Below are positions 1 through 8,459 of a stretch of 64,000 nucleotides of DNA, piece by piece. The translations under genes were made by a program, and so were the position numbers. The notes beneath the pieces are model-generated. The model did not search any database. It was not told the DNA's origin and worked only from the letters and a program-made list of their open reading frames with translations. Within the stretch, counting starts at the first letter, position 1. The number at the start of each line of letters is the position of its first letter. Source of the stretch: Paenibacillus sp. YN15 (GTDB taxonomy: Bacteria; Bacillota; Bacilli; Paenibacillales; NBRC-103111). The stretch spans positions 31,110-95,109 of the forward strand of contig NZ_QMFA01000018.1 in the NCBI RefSeq assembly GCF_003285005.1, written 5' to 3'.

Positions 1-222
1 AACTCCACAATATTATGCTCCTTCCTTTCGCGCTTTCGCGCCTTCCTTCACGTTGGCCTTCCTTCCCGTGCCGGAACCGGAGGGCTTGCCGACGTGATTA
101 CGGTTCGATCATATACCGGCGGAAAAGATCCTGCCTACGAGCATCTTTTGAAGCCGCATCATTTTTTTGCGTTTCAGACAGTCGCAATTTTTACACTCGT
201 TTGACTTTCTTGGAGTGCGGTG
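1..222. other. Left-edge noncoding stretch, possible start of a minus-strand gene
   Basis: No convincing complete gene lies here. On the minus strand an AAGGAAGGAG-like ribosome binding site stands just before a TTG/GTG at positions 6-10, so a gene reading off the left edge may start here. Only two or three codons are inside the window, so no product can be given. The rest is low-information intergenic DNA upstream of that possible gene and downstream of the AraC-type regulator. Confidence 0.25.
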
Positions 223-260
223 AAAAAAAAGAACCGTCCGAATGCGTCCGGACGGTTCTC
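223..260 (-). terminator. Rho-independent terminator of the Cache-AraC regulator
   Basis: A 10-bp perfect stem (231-240 with 249-258, GAACCGTCCG) encloses an 8-nt loop. On the minus strand it is followed by eight T residues at 223-230. It lies directly after the stop codon of the regulator at 267. Confidence 0.9.
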
Positions 261-266
261 TTCTGG

Positions 267-2582
267 CTATGATTGCTCCCGCAGGCGGTCCCGATACTCG
301 GTCGGCGTCATGCCCGTGTATTTCTTGAAAGTGCGCAGGAAGCTGCCGGTGTTGGCATAACCGACCGCCTCGCCGATTTTATTCACCTTCATATCCGGGT
401 TCGCCAGCAGCTCCTTGGAGGCGTTGATGCGGATCTCGATCAGATGATCGATGAAATTGCTCTCGGTATGCTCCTTGAACAGCTTGCTGATATAGCTCGG
501 ACTTAACTGGAATTCGTCGGCCAGCCGATCAAGAGACAGATTGTTCTCCCGGTAATGCGCCTGAATATAGGCCAGCATCCGTTCGATCACGTCGTTCTTG
601 CCGCGGCTGCTCCGCTTTAACTCGATCTGCGCGGACAATTGCTCCAGCACCGAGAGGACGAGCTGCTCGGCTTCCTTCCAGTTCTCGCACTGCCTGAGCT
701 TGGCGTAAATCCGGTCCAGGGATTCCGTCTGAGTGTCCAGCTCGATGCCGATTGCACCCGCGGTCTGCAGCGATTTCATGATAACGTCGAACGATAGCTG
801 ATAGATGAATTCGGGAGGCAGGCTGCTGCCTACCGCTTCGGCGAACAGCGTCTCCAAGCAAGAGCGGATTCTGACGGCATCGGTCATCTTCAGTGCTTCG
901 GCAATCGGCTCAGCCTTGAGGCTGATCCGATAGTAGTCCTGGCTATCCGGGGGCTGCACGTTCTCGACGGAAATGACGGCATGCCGGCCGAACAGCATCT
1001 TGTAATGAAGCGCCTTCTTGGATTCGTCGAAGGAAAGCGGAATATCCTTCATCTCCCGGTAAGCTCTGCCGACGCCGATGGTGGCGATCAAGCCGAACTG
1101 CTTCTTCACAACATCGAGAAGCAGCTCCAGAATCGCGAGTGCATGCACGTGGTTCTGCTCGCTGTCGCCCTCCGCGAAGCTGAACAGCACGACGGCGCTG
1201 CCGCCGCCGAGATCGATTGCGAAGCCCGCATGCTCGGCGTTGATCAATTCTTCCGCTACGTTGCAGAAGACGAAGGTATACAGCGCCTCGTCCCGGGAGG
1301 AGATTGCGGCGCCTTCTTTGCCGATCTCGGCTGTACAGACCAGGTATCTCTCCGGATACAGCCTGGCACCTACAAATTCCAACTGGTGACTGACGGACCG
1401 ATAATCCGTCCGATATCCCATCAGCAGATCCATCATGAGACGCCACTTCATCACGGGCTTGGAATCCCGGGCATGCCGCTCCAGATCCTCGCGGTCCAGC
1501 ATCATGCGCTCGAATACCTTCTCCAGATAGTCGAGCCCCTGTGAGCTCGCGCCCTCCCCCTGCAGCGGAGGCCGTCGGGCATGATAAGCGTCCAACACTC
1601 GGCCGATCTGACGGTCGATCGGCTTGAACGTCCAGCGATTCACGTAAACCAGCACGGCCAGCGCGAACGCCAGCATGCCGACGGCGAAGGCGATCAGGAA
1701 GTTGCGGGTCACCTGCAGCGGCTTGTAGATCTGCGCTTGCGGCACGACGCTGGCCAGCTTCCACCCTGTATAGCCGGAGGTGCGATAGAACACCGATTGG
1801 TCAACGCCATCCAGCTTCACCGTGGCGGTGCCGCTGCCCTTCGCCGACAGAATCTGCCGGATATAGGGCACGTCCTTAATGTTGCGGTAGAGCTGCGACT
1901 TGTCGTCGTGCGTCACGACATTGCCTTCCGCATCGAGAATGAACAGGTGCCCGATCTTGCTATCCTCGTAGACGGCCGCCACCATGTCGTGCAGCACGCT
2001 CTCCTTGATGTTCACCGCCATGACGCCTTTGCGGTAACCGGGGCTGCTAAGCGCCGGATAGGACCGGACCAGAGTCACAACGTCGCTGTTCGCCCTGCCG
2101 TCCCAAACCCGGTGGGTCGTCAGCCACTGGGTGTATTTGGGCATGTTGACGTAATCCTTCAGCCAATTATTTTCAATCTCGGCGTCATCCAAGAAGCTAT
2201 TCTGCGTCAGCGTATCGCCGGTGACCGCGGAATAGGCGAAGACGGACGAAAAATCCGCGTTCGAAATGACGAAATCGTTCAACTTCCGCTGAACGTTATA
2301 GACTGTCGTCGCGCGCTGCGCGTTATCCGCATAGTTGCTGTACATAAAATAGACGAAATCGAGGTCTTCGATCAGCGTGAGCAGTTCCTTCTCCGTCTGG
2401 CGGAACGTGACCTCGATCTTCTCGTCCACTTGCTTCAGCAGGGCCAGATTCGTATTCTCGAGGTCCTGCTTCAACTGGCCGACCGTGCCAAGGTAAGACA
2501 CCCAAAAGGTCAGCAATATAATCGTAATGAATGCGGTTCCATAAATAATCATTACTTTTCCGGAGATGCTTCCAAGTTTCAC
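267..2582 (-). CDS. Membrane-bound Cache-domain AraC-family transcriptional regulator (YesN-like)
   Basis: 771 residues if started at the GTG at 2582, which has AGGAGG nine bases upstream; the longer open frame to 2738 has no such site. The order is an N-terminal membrane segment (about residues 9-30), an extracytoplasmic Cache-like sensor region, a second membrane segment near residue 290, a HAMP-like linker, a degenerate GGDEF-like middle region, and a C-terminal double helix-turn-helix AraC domain (final 100 residues, ending in the GMTPTEYR-type signature). Such one-piece regulators are abundant in Paenibacillus and usually control sugar ABC transporters and glycoside hydrolases; no such target is inside the window. 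The ligand is unknown. Transcription ends at a strong hairpin immediately downstream. Confidence 0.93.
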   Translation of the reverse strand: MKLGSISGKVMIIYGTAFITIILLTFWVSYLGTVGQLKQDLENTNLALLKQVDEKIEVTFRQTEKELLTLIEDLDFVYFMYSNYADNAQRATTVYNVQRKLNDFVISNADFSSVFAYSAVTGDTLTQNSFLDDAEIENNWLKDYVNMPKYTQWLTTHRVWDGRANSDVVTLVRSYPALSSPGYRKGVMAVNIKESVLHDMVAAVYEDSKIGHLFILDAEGNVVTHDDKSQLYRNIKDVPYIRQILSAKGSGTATVKLDGVDQSVFYRTSGYTGWKLASVVPQAQIYKPLQVTRNFLIAFAVGMLAFALAVLVYVNRWTFKPIDRQIGRVLDAYHARRPPLQGEGASSQGLDYLEKVFERMMLDREDLERHARDSKPVMKWRLMMDLLMGYRTDYRSVSHQLEFVGARLYPERYLVCTAEIGKEGAAISSRDEALYTFVFCNVAEELINAEHAGFAIDLGGGSAVVLFSFAEGDSEQNHVHALAILELLLDVVKKQFGLIATIGVGRAYREMKDIPLSFDESKKALHYKMLFGRHAVISVENVQPPDSQDYYRISLKAEPIAEALKMTDAVRIRSCLETLFAEAVGSSLPPEFIYQLSFDVIMKSLQTAGAIGIELDTQTESLDRIYAKLRQCENWKEAEQLVLSVLEQLSAQIELKRSSRGKNDVIERMLAYIQAHYRENNLSLDRLADEFQLSPSYISKLFKEHTESNFIDHLIEIRINASKELLANPDMKVNKIGEAVGYANTGSFLRTFKKYTGMTPTEYRDRLREQS

Positions 2583-2751
2583 GACTGCGAGCCTCCTGTG
2601 CGAAGTGCGAATAGCGGAATTGAAGCTATCGTACCATAACGTACAGCCGAAGGGAACAGACAGATCGTGTAAACTACTTCGTTGGAGTGTGCGGGAGACT
2701 ATTGGAAAATCACCACAATCCGACCCAAAGAGGAGCACAGGCGGCTGCCTC

Positions 2752-3453
2752 TTACAGCCGCACCTCCACCGGCTTGCCCAACACCATGGTGTCCGGGGTC
2801 ACCAGCGTATCATACGCCAGCACCTGCACCCCGGAGCCGGCAGCCGCTCGCAGCGCCTGGGCAAAAGCCGGGTCCATCACCGTATTCGGCTCGAACCGGC
2901 GGACACCGCTCATTTGAATGAGAAACATGAGGTAGCCCCGGTAGCCTGCCTTTACCGCCTCGACCATCTCCAGCACATGGCGGGTCCCCCGCGCTGTGGG
3001 GGCATCCGGGAACCGGACGATGCCATCCTGCTCCAGCGTCACGCCTTTTACCTCCATAAAGGCCTTCGCCCCGCTTGCAGTTTCCCAATACAAGTCAAAG
3101 CGGGAGCCGCCAAAACGGGTCTCCGGCCGCACCGCCGCAAGAGGCTCTCCCGCCACCTGGTCCAGCTGTCCCGACAACGCAGCCTCCAGCACCACCCGGT
3201 TGGGGGCCTGGGAATCCATATTGATCAGCAGGTCGCCTTTGTACACGGCAATCAGGGAATAAGCCGTTCGCCTTGGAGCGCCGGGCGCGGCCTGCTCCAG
3301 CACCACCCGCGCGCCGGGCGTCAAGAGCTCCGCGCAGCGTCCGGTGTTCTTCACATGCACCGTTTCCTCGGAACCGCCGATGTCCACAAGAGCGATAAAC
3401 CGGTTGGGCCGCTTGAGAAAACGTCCTTCCACAGTACGGATATATTGCATCAT
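2752..3453 (-). CDS. sfsA: SfsA family protein (sugar fermentation stimulation)
   Basis: 233 residues, the usual length of SfsA. The N-terminal OB-like part (VEGRFLKRPNRFIALV, HVKNTGR, LTPGARVVLE) and the C-terminal nuclease-like part (ARFGGSRFDLYWE, FMEVKGVTLE, FPDAPTARG-H) match the family closely. The E-V-K motif resembles the active site of PD-(D/E)XK-fold nucleases, although the cellular role of SfsA is still unclear; in E. coli it was linked to maltose metabolism. The first possible codons are GTG 3456, ATG 3453 and ATG 3450; AAAAGGA just upstream gives the best spacing for 3453. It is probably monocistronic between the regulator and the deacetylase. Confidence 0.9.
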   Translation of the reverse strand: MMQYIRTVEGRFLKRPNRFIALVDIGGSEETVHVKNTGRCAELLTPGARVVLEQAAPGAPRRTAYSLIAVYKGDLLINMDSQAPNRVVLEAALSGQLDQVAGEPLAAVRPETRFGGSRFDLYWETASGAKAFMEVKGVTLEQDGIVRFPDAPTARGTRHVLEMVEAVKAGYRGYLMFLIQMSGVRRFEPNTVMDPAFAQALRAAAGSGVQVLAYDTLVTPDTMVLGKPVEVRL

Positions 3454-3527
3454 CACACGTCCTTTTTATGCTGAAAGCCCGGCGTTGGCGCTGGCGGCGC
3501 GGGACGCACGGGCTTTGAAACAGTCGT

Positions 3528-4367
3528 CTATTGGGGGGCCGGCACCGTCACAAGGGTGTAGCCCTTCTTGCGGATGCCTTCGATAATACTGGGCAAAGCG
3601 GAAATGGTGGACGGATGATCGTGCATCACAATAATGCTCCCCGACCGGACCTCCGACAGCACATTCTTGGTAATTTTGGCCGAGTCCCCTGTCTCCCAGT
3701 CCTTGGGGTCCTCATTCCACAGGATCATGCTCATGCCGTGCTCCTCGGTAATCAGCTTGGTGTCATTGTTATAGCTGCCGTAGGGGGGACGGAATAGCTT
3801 CACCGGGGTTTTGCTCCACTTCTCCAGCTTCTTGAGCCCTGTCTCAAACTCCTTCAGTTGGCCTTCGTAATCCAGCTTGGTCATCTGCGGATGCCCGTCG
3901 GAGTGGTACCCGATCCCATGGCCCTCGTACACCGCCTGGGTAACGGATTCATGATACTTCTCCACATTTTGTCCCAGGAAAAAGAACGTCACCTTGGCAT
4001 CGCAATCCTTCAGCACCTTCAAAAGCTTCCCGGTATCCTTGGTGGGGCCGTCATCAATGGTAATGGCCACCTGGTTCTTGCCAACGGCATACACAGGCTT
4101 CAGAGTGGACTCCCGGCGGGCGGGCTTGCTGTCCGGCTGGACCGTTTCTTCAGCCGGCTTGCCTGTTTCCGGTGAAGGGACAAGCGGCGACGGCTCCGCT
4201 GATGCAGCAGGCGGGGCGGGTGTTGGGGTGGAAATAACGGTGGGCAACGGGGATAAGACCGCTTCCTGGGGGGCTGCCGCAGCCTGATTGCCGGACCGGC
4301 TACATCCGCTCATAATAAGCAGAGCTGCCGAGGCACAGATCAGAACCGCTTGCGCAAATCGCTTCAT
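3528..4367 (-). CDS. Polysaccharide deacetylase lipoprotein (NodB homology domain)
   Basis: 279 residues. The start has a lipoprotein signal peptide with the lipobox ending IMSGC at about residue 21, then a Pro/Ser/Thr/Ala-rich linker to about residue 85, then a NodB-fold carbohydrate esterase 4 domain. Catalytic motifs are visible: TIDDGP (motif 1, metal and base Asp), HSDGHP (metal-binding His pair), RPPYGSY (motif 3), DPKDW (motif 4) and IIVMHDH (motif 5). The protein is expected on the outer face of the membrane, removing acetyl groups from peptidoglycan GlcNAc or a related wall polymer. The substrate cannot be settled from sequence. Confidence 0.92.
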   Translation of the reverse strand: MKRFAQAVLICASAALLIMSGCSRSGNQAAAAPQEAVLSPLPTVISTPTPAPPAASAEPSPLVPSPETGKPAEETVQPDSKPARRESTLKPVYAVGKNQVAITIDDGPTKDTGKLLKVLKDCDAKVTFFFLGQNVEKYHESVTQAVYEGHGIGYHSDGHPQMTKLDYEGQLKEFETGLKKLEKWSKTPVKLFRPPYGSYNNDTKLITEEHGMSMILWNEDPKDWETGDSAKITKNVLSEVRSGSIIVMHDHPSTISALPSIIEGIRKKGYTLVTVPAPQ

Positions 4368-4613
4368 GTTAGTCTACCTGCCTTAAAGTTGGCTACAAAA
4401 TCAGGGAGCGCCTCTTGGAACAGATGTTGCAAGATAAAACGGACAGCCTGGTTTCTACCAGAGTTCCCTCTAGCATACCGGATATTGGTGGGCCTTTCCA
4501 TAGGTTTATAGAGGCGTAACAAATGTTTCGTTTCTTCCGCCGCTTCCTGTATTTATTTGACGGGATAGCTCCATTTGAGGTTCACTTTTTCGGGAAGCGG
4601 ACAGACAAAAAGT

Positions 4614-4642
4614 TTGACCCTCCCAAGCAATTGGTGTATAAA
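4614..4642 (+). promoter_or_regulatory. SigA-type promoter for the quinone oxidoreductase gene
   Basis: TTGACC at 4614-4619 and TATAAA at 4637-4642 are separated by exactly 17 bp. They lie about 46 bp before the ATG at 4689 and its GAAAGGAG ribosome binding site. The remaining gap from 4368 holds no gene that I can support. Confidence 0.75.
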
Positions 4643-4688
4643 GGGTACAGCTATGCACACCGTGAAAGTCGAAAGGAGTTTGAAGGTT

Positions 4689-5690
4689 ATGACTGCCGAA
4701 TTTCAGGCCCTGGAGGTTAACAAAGGCGAGGCCTTCACCATAGGCATCCGCTCTCTGACCCTGGATGATCTGCCCCAAGGGGAAGTGCTCATCAAGGTGG
4801 CGTATTCCAGCGTCAACTATAAGGATGGGCTGGCCTCCATACCGGACGGAAATATTGTCAGGAACTACCCGTTTATCCCCGGCATCGATTTGTCCGGCTA
4901 TGTGGTATCCTCCACGGATGCGCGGTTTCAGGAGGGCCAGAAGGTGTTGGCCACCGGCTATGGGATTGGGGTCAGCCATTTTGGCGGCTACAGCGAATAC
5001 GCCCGGCTGCCGGCGGAATGGGTTGTGCCGCTGCCTGAAGGGTTGTCCCTGCGGGAGGCAATGATTTACGGAACTGCGGGCTTCACTGCGGCGCTGTCCA
5101 TCAAGCATCTGGAGGAAAAAGGCGTCTCTCCCGAAAAGGGCAAGGTGCTGGTGACGGGAGCCTCCGGCGGAGTCGGGGGTGCGGCCGTAGCCATGCTGGC
5201 GCAAAAGGGCTATACGGTGGTTGCCGGCACCGGGCGGAGCGAAGAGGCCGGCTATCTGCGGGAGTTGGGCGCAAGCGAGGTATTGTCCCGGGAGGAGATC
5301 TATGCCGGGGGCAGCGTGAAGCCGCTGGACAAGCAGCTTTGGCAGGCGGCGGTGGACCCCGTAGGCGGCGCGCAGCTGGCCGCGGTGCTGAGCCGGATCG
5401 CTTACCGGGGCGCCGTAGCCGTCAGCGGCCTTACCGGCGGCACCGCCGTGCCCGCCAGCGTATTGCCCTTCATTCTGCGGGGCGTAAGCCTCTTGGGCAT
5501 CGATTCGGTGATGTGTCCCGCCGCTGAGCGGGAGGAATTGTGGAAGCTCATGGCAAACAGCTGGAAGCCGGAGCAGCTGGACAAGCTGGTGAACCGCGAG
5601 GTTACTCTGGCGGAGCTGCCCCAGACCCTTGCGGATATTCTCCGGTCCGCCACCCGCGGCAGAGTGCTGGTCCGTTTGGCAGGAGAGTAA
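4689..5690 (+). CDS. YhdH/YhfP family putative quinone oxidoreductase (acrylyl-CoA reductase-like)
   Basis: 333 residues from the ATG at 4689, with AGGAG ten bases upstream; the frame opens earlier but the first real homology begins at MTAEFQAL. It is a medium-chain dehydrogenase/reductase: an N-terminal GroES-like part (VAYSSVNYKDGLAS, PGIDLSGYV), then a Rossmann domain with the NADPH loop VLVTGASGGVGG near residue 152. The zinc ligands of alcohol dehydrogenases are absent, as expected for the YhdH type. The family includes NADPH-dependent acryloyl-CoA reductases, so electron-poor enoyl or quinone substrates are likely, in the cytoplasm. It has its own promoter and terminator, so it is a single-gene unit. 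Confidence 0.93.
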   Translation: MTAEFQALEVNKGEAFTIGIRSLTLDDLPQGEVLIKVAYSSVNYKDGLASIPDGNIVRNYPFIPGIDLSGYVVSSTDARFQEGQKVLATGYGIGVSHFGGYSEYARLPAEWVVPLPEGLSLREAMIYGTAGFTAALSIKHLEEKGVSPEKGKVLVTGASGGVGGAAVAMLAQKGYTVVAGTGRSEEAGYLRELGASEVLSREEIYAGGSVKPLDKQLWQAAVDPVGGAQLAAVLSRIAYRGAVAVSGLTGGTAVPASVLPFILRGVSLLGIDSVMCPAAEREELWKLMANSWKPEQLDKLVNREVTLAELPQTLADILRSATRGRVLVRLAGE

Positions 5691-5718
5691 GAGATCGCAA
5701 GAGAGAGTAAGACGCAAG

Positions 5719-5746
5719 GCCGCCTTCTTCGGAGGGCGGCTTTTTT
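5719..5746 (+). terminator. Rho-independent terminator after the quinone oxidoreductase
   Basis: A nine-pair stem (GCCGCCTTC with GAGGGCGGC, one G-T pair) closes a TTCG tetraloop and is followed by six T residues at 5741-5746. Confidence 0.95.
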
Positions 5747-5845
5747 GTTCAGATTGCACCTTTAAGCGGACATTCAGCCAGAACTCAGGGCGGATTAAGT
5801 CCCGGCACGTAGAATGGAGGGCAAACAGCCCGGGAGGGAGGAACT

Positions 5846-6823
5846 GTGTTGAAATCGTGGACAAACAGAAAAAGGGCGCTGTTGGCAGCCCTTTTGATTA
5901 TTCTCCTCATCGGGGGAGTGCTATACAAGCTGGCGGACCGCTACCTGATCGAGCATGTGGAAATCCGGGTCACATCGGCGCCGGAGAGCACAACCGCCGC
6001 CACCCCAAGCACCGGCTCCTCCGGCAGCACCGCCGGCAGTACGCCGGCAGCGGCGGACGGGAAGGTGTTGTCGGATGATTGGAGCTACCGCAGCAGCGAT
6101 ATTGACATCAGCATCCGCCGGGTGGAGACCGGCGAAGGCAAGCAAAAAATCACCTACTATGTGGCGGATGTCCAATTGAACAACGGCGCAAGTTTAAGCT
6201 CCGCTTTTGCCAAAAACGCCTTCGGCCGCAATATTATCGAAAACACCTCCGTCATCGCCACCAATAATGATGCCTTGTTCGCCATCAATGGGGACTACTA
6301 CGGCTTCCGCAGCGACGGCGTCATCATCCGCAACGGCACGCTGTACCGCAGCGAACCGGCCCGTACAGGGCTTGCCCTCTATGCTGACGGCACCATGAAA
6401 TCCTATGACGAAACCGAACAAACCGCCGCATCCCTCTTGGCGGACGGTGTCATCCACACCTATTCCTTCGGCCCCGCCCTGGTGGAGAACGGCGAGGTGG
6501 CCGCCAATCTGGACCAGGTGAAGATCGACAGCAACTTCGGCAACCGGTCCATTCAGGGAGCCAATCCCCGTACGGGCATCGGGCTCATCTCTGCCAATCA
6601 CTATCTCTTCATAGTGGTGGACGGCCGCAAGGAAGGCTACAGCACAGGCATGACGCTGAACCAGTTCGCCCAGCTGTTCAAGGAGCTGGGGGCAACCGAG
6701 GCCTACAACCTGGACGGCGGCGGCTCCTCTACCATGTACTTTCAGGGCCGGGTGGTGAACAATCCCCTGGGCAAAGAAACCGAGCGGGGCGTCAGCGACA
6801 TTCTGTACATCCCCGCCCCCTGA
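5846..6823 (+). CDS. Membrane-anchored phosphodiester glycosidase family protein (NAGPA domain)
   Basis: 325 residues. Start is GTG 5846 (or TTG 5849) behind GGGAGGGAGG. A basic N-terminus and one hydrophobic segment (about residues 10-28) form a signal anchor, followed by a Ser/Thr/Ala-rich linker to about residue 70 and an extracellular NAGPA-type domain. Family hallmarks are visible: FAINGDYYGFRSDG, a GLISANHYLFIVVDGR stretch and NLDGGGSSTMYF near the C-terminus. Related proteins hydrolyse sugar phosphodiesters or are annotated as exopolysaccharide biosynthesis proteins. It lies 58 bp before a glycosyltransferase on the same strand, so a common role in a surface polymer is plausible but unproven. 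Confidence 0.92.
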   Translation: MLKSWTNRKRALLAALLIILLIGGVLYKLADRYLIEHVEIRVTSAPESTTAATPSTGSSGSTAGSTPAAADGKVLSDDWSYRSSDIDISIRRVETGEGKQKITYYVADVQLNNGASLSSAFAKNAFGRNIIENTSVIATNNDALFAINGDYYGFRSDGVIIRNGTLYRSEPARTGLALYADGTMKSYDETEQTAASLLADGVIHTYSFGPALVENGEVAANLDQVKIDSNFGNRSIQGANPRTGIGLISANHYLFIVVDGRKEGYSTGMTLNQFAQLFKELGATEAYNLDGGGSSTMYFQGRVVNNPLGKETERGVSDILYIPAP

Positions 6824-6881
6824 GCCAGGCCGTCCACTTCCTGTGGAACGGGAACATCCCATCATAACGGAGGCGGCATAT

Positions 6882-7895
6882 ATGCATGTATTGATACCGG
6901 CTTATGAGCCCGACAAGCGGCTTTTGGAACTCATTGTCCAGTTGAAGGCCTCCGGAATGAACCGCATTCTGGTGGTGGATGACGGCAGCGGGGAGGACTA
7001 TGCCCCATTGTTCCGCGCCGCAGAGTCGGAGGGCTGCACCGTACTAACCCATCCGGTAAACCGGGGCAAGGGCTGTGCTCTGAAAACCGGCTTCCGCCAC
7101 CTGATGAAAACGGATGGAGTGGACACAGTGGTCTGCGCGGACAGCGACGGCCAGCATTTGCCCCGGGATATCCTGCGGGTAGCCCAGGCCGTTCAGGAGG
7201 CTCCCGGCCGGATCGTGCTGGGCAGCCGCCAATTTACCGGCAAAGTGCCCTTGCGCAGCAGCTTCGGCAATACCGCCACCCGGAAGGTCTATTCCTTCTT
7301 CTCCGGCATTCCCTTGCAGGATACCCAGACGGGGCTGCGGGGATATTCCCGGGACATGCTGGAATGGCTGTGCCAGGTGCCGGGGGAACGGTTCGAATAC
7401 GAGATGAACCTGCTTTTGCAGGCTCCCCGGGCAGGGTACTCCTTCTGCGAGCTGCCGATTGAAACCGTCTATATCAACCGCAACCACTCCTCCCATTTCC
7501 GCCCGCTGGCCGATTCCCTGAAGATTTATTGGCCCATCGCCAAATTCGGCTCCGTCTCCCTGATCTCCGCCCTGCTGGACATTCTGCTGCTTATGCTGAT
7601 CCAATACGGCACCGGCAATCTGCTGCTGGCGGTGTGGGGAGCCAGACTGTGCAGCTCCGTATTCAACTATACAATGAACAAAACCTTTGTATTCACCGGC
7701 GGCAAACCCGCCCCGGCCAAAAGGTCCCTGCCCAAATATTTCGCCCTTGCGGGAATCATCCTCCTCCTGAATTACGGGCTGATGTCCGTCTTGTTCGGGC
7801 AAATAGGCGCCCCTCTGCTGGCAGCCAAGCTGCTGACAGAGGCTATGCTTTTTGTATTCAGCTACTGGTGCCAGCGGCGTTTTGTATATGCCTAA
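6882..7895 (+). CDS. Glycosyltransferase family 2 fused to GtrA-like membrane domain
   Basis: 337 residues from ATG 6882 (GGAGG eight bases upstream). The first 220 residues are a DPM1-like GT-A domain: VLIPAYEPDK, VVDDGSG, a CADSDGQ metal site replacing DXD, and an acceptor loop GLRGYSRD. After residue 225 there are about four hydrophobic helices, with the GtrA signature SSVFNYTMNKTFVF. Such fusions typically make a polyprenyl-phosphate-linked sugar on the cytoplasmic face and may help flip it. The donor and target are unknown; the neighbouring phosphodiester glycosidase suggests wall or exopolysaccharide decoration. Confidence 0.92.
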   Translation: MHVLIPAYEPDKRLLELIVQLKASGMNRILVVDDGSGEDYAPLFRAAESEGCTVLTHPVNRGKGCALKTGFRHLMKTDGVDTVVCADSDGQHLPRDILRVAQAVQEAPGRIVLGSRQFTGKVPLRSSFGNTATRKVYSFFSGIPLQDTQTGLRGYSRDMLEWLCQVPGERFEYEMNLLLQAPRAGYSFCELPIETVYINRNHSSHFRPLADSLKIYWPIAKFGSVSLISALLDILLLMLIQYGTGNLLLAVWGARLCSSVFNYTMNKTFVFTGGKPAPAKRSLPKYFALAGIILLLNYGLMSVLFGQIGAPLLAAKLLTEAMLFVFSYWCQRRFVYA

Positions 7896-8459
7896 AGGGG
7901 CTCAAGGAGTTCCATTCCTGAGCTAAAGGGATAGTGTGCCTAAGGAGCTACAAGGGAATGAGTATCTGCTTTTGGCGATGAAATCTCCATGATTTTGGAA
8001 ATTTTGCCATAAAATTAGAGTTCTAACCATAAATCAGTGCTTGACCAGGCTTGACTGGCTTGACCGCGCCTCTGCCGATTTGTCCGCTTTACCATGCCCC
8101 GATTCCTAACGGCGGTGAGAGCCTCTATTTGCTCCAAAACGGGGGGCTACCAAATCTAACGGAAGCAGGAGCCCTTATTGGGCTAAAAAAGGGCTTGCAG
8201 CGGAGCAATCGGCCCCAATAGCGGCTGTTGCCGCCGTTAGATTTTCGGAAGCGGTGTTTTTGCCGAAATAAGGGCTCCCACTGCCGTTAGCAGCAGACCA
8301 TGGCAGGGTCTCACAGCTATCAGACCATGGCAAGGTCTAACATCCATCAGTCCGTGGCGTCAAGCACTGATTTTTGGCGTAGAGCCAAAATTGCGGTACC
8401 TTACTTCGTCGCAGTCTCTCAGTTGGGCTTGCCGAGGCTCCGCTTCCCGTTTATCCCCA
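7896..8459. repeat. 564-bp intergenic region rich in dispersed inverted repeats
   Basis: No gene is supported here. Two nested inverted repeats are exact: AAATCTAACGG (8152-8162) with its complement at 8234-8244, and GGAGCCCTTATT (8168-8179) with its complement at 8267-8278. TAACGG/CCGTTA words recur. Similar AT/GC-mixed, TTCCG- or TAACG-containing spacers occur at 33159-33769, 37000-37286, 39550-39700 and 49135-49378, consistent with decayed intergenic repeats typical of Paenibacillus. Confidence 0.6.
8294..8374 (+). repeat. 27-bp direct tandem repeat, three copies
   Basis: Copies begin at 8294, 8321 and 8348, exactly 27 bp apart. The first two share CAGACCATGGCA and GGTCT; the third (CAGTCCGTGGCG) has drifted. 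There are no unique spacers, so it is not a CRISPR array. Confidence 0.75.

Noticed and set aside
8294..8374. Possible CRISPR array from the 27-bp repeats
   Set aside because: Repeats are directly adjacent, without spacers, and diverge; no cas genes occur.
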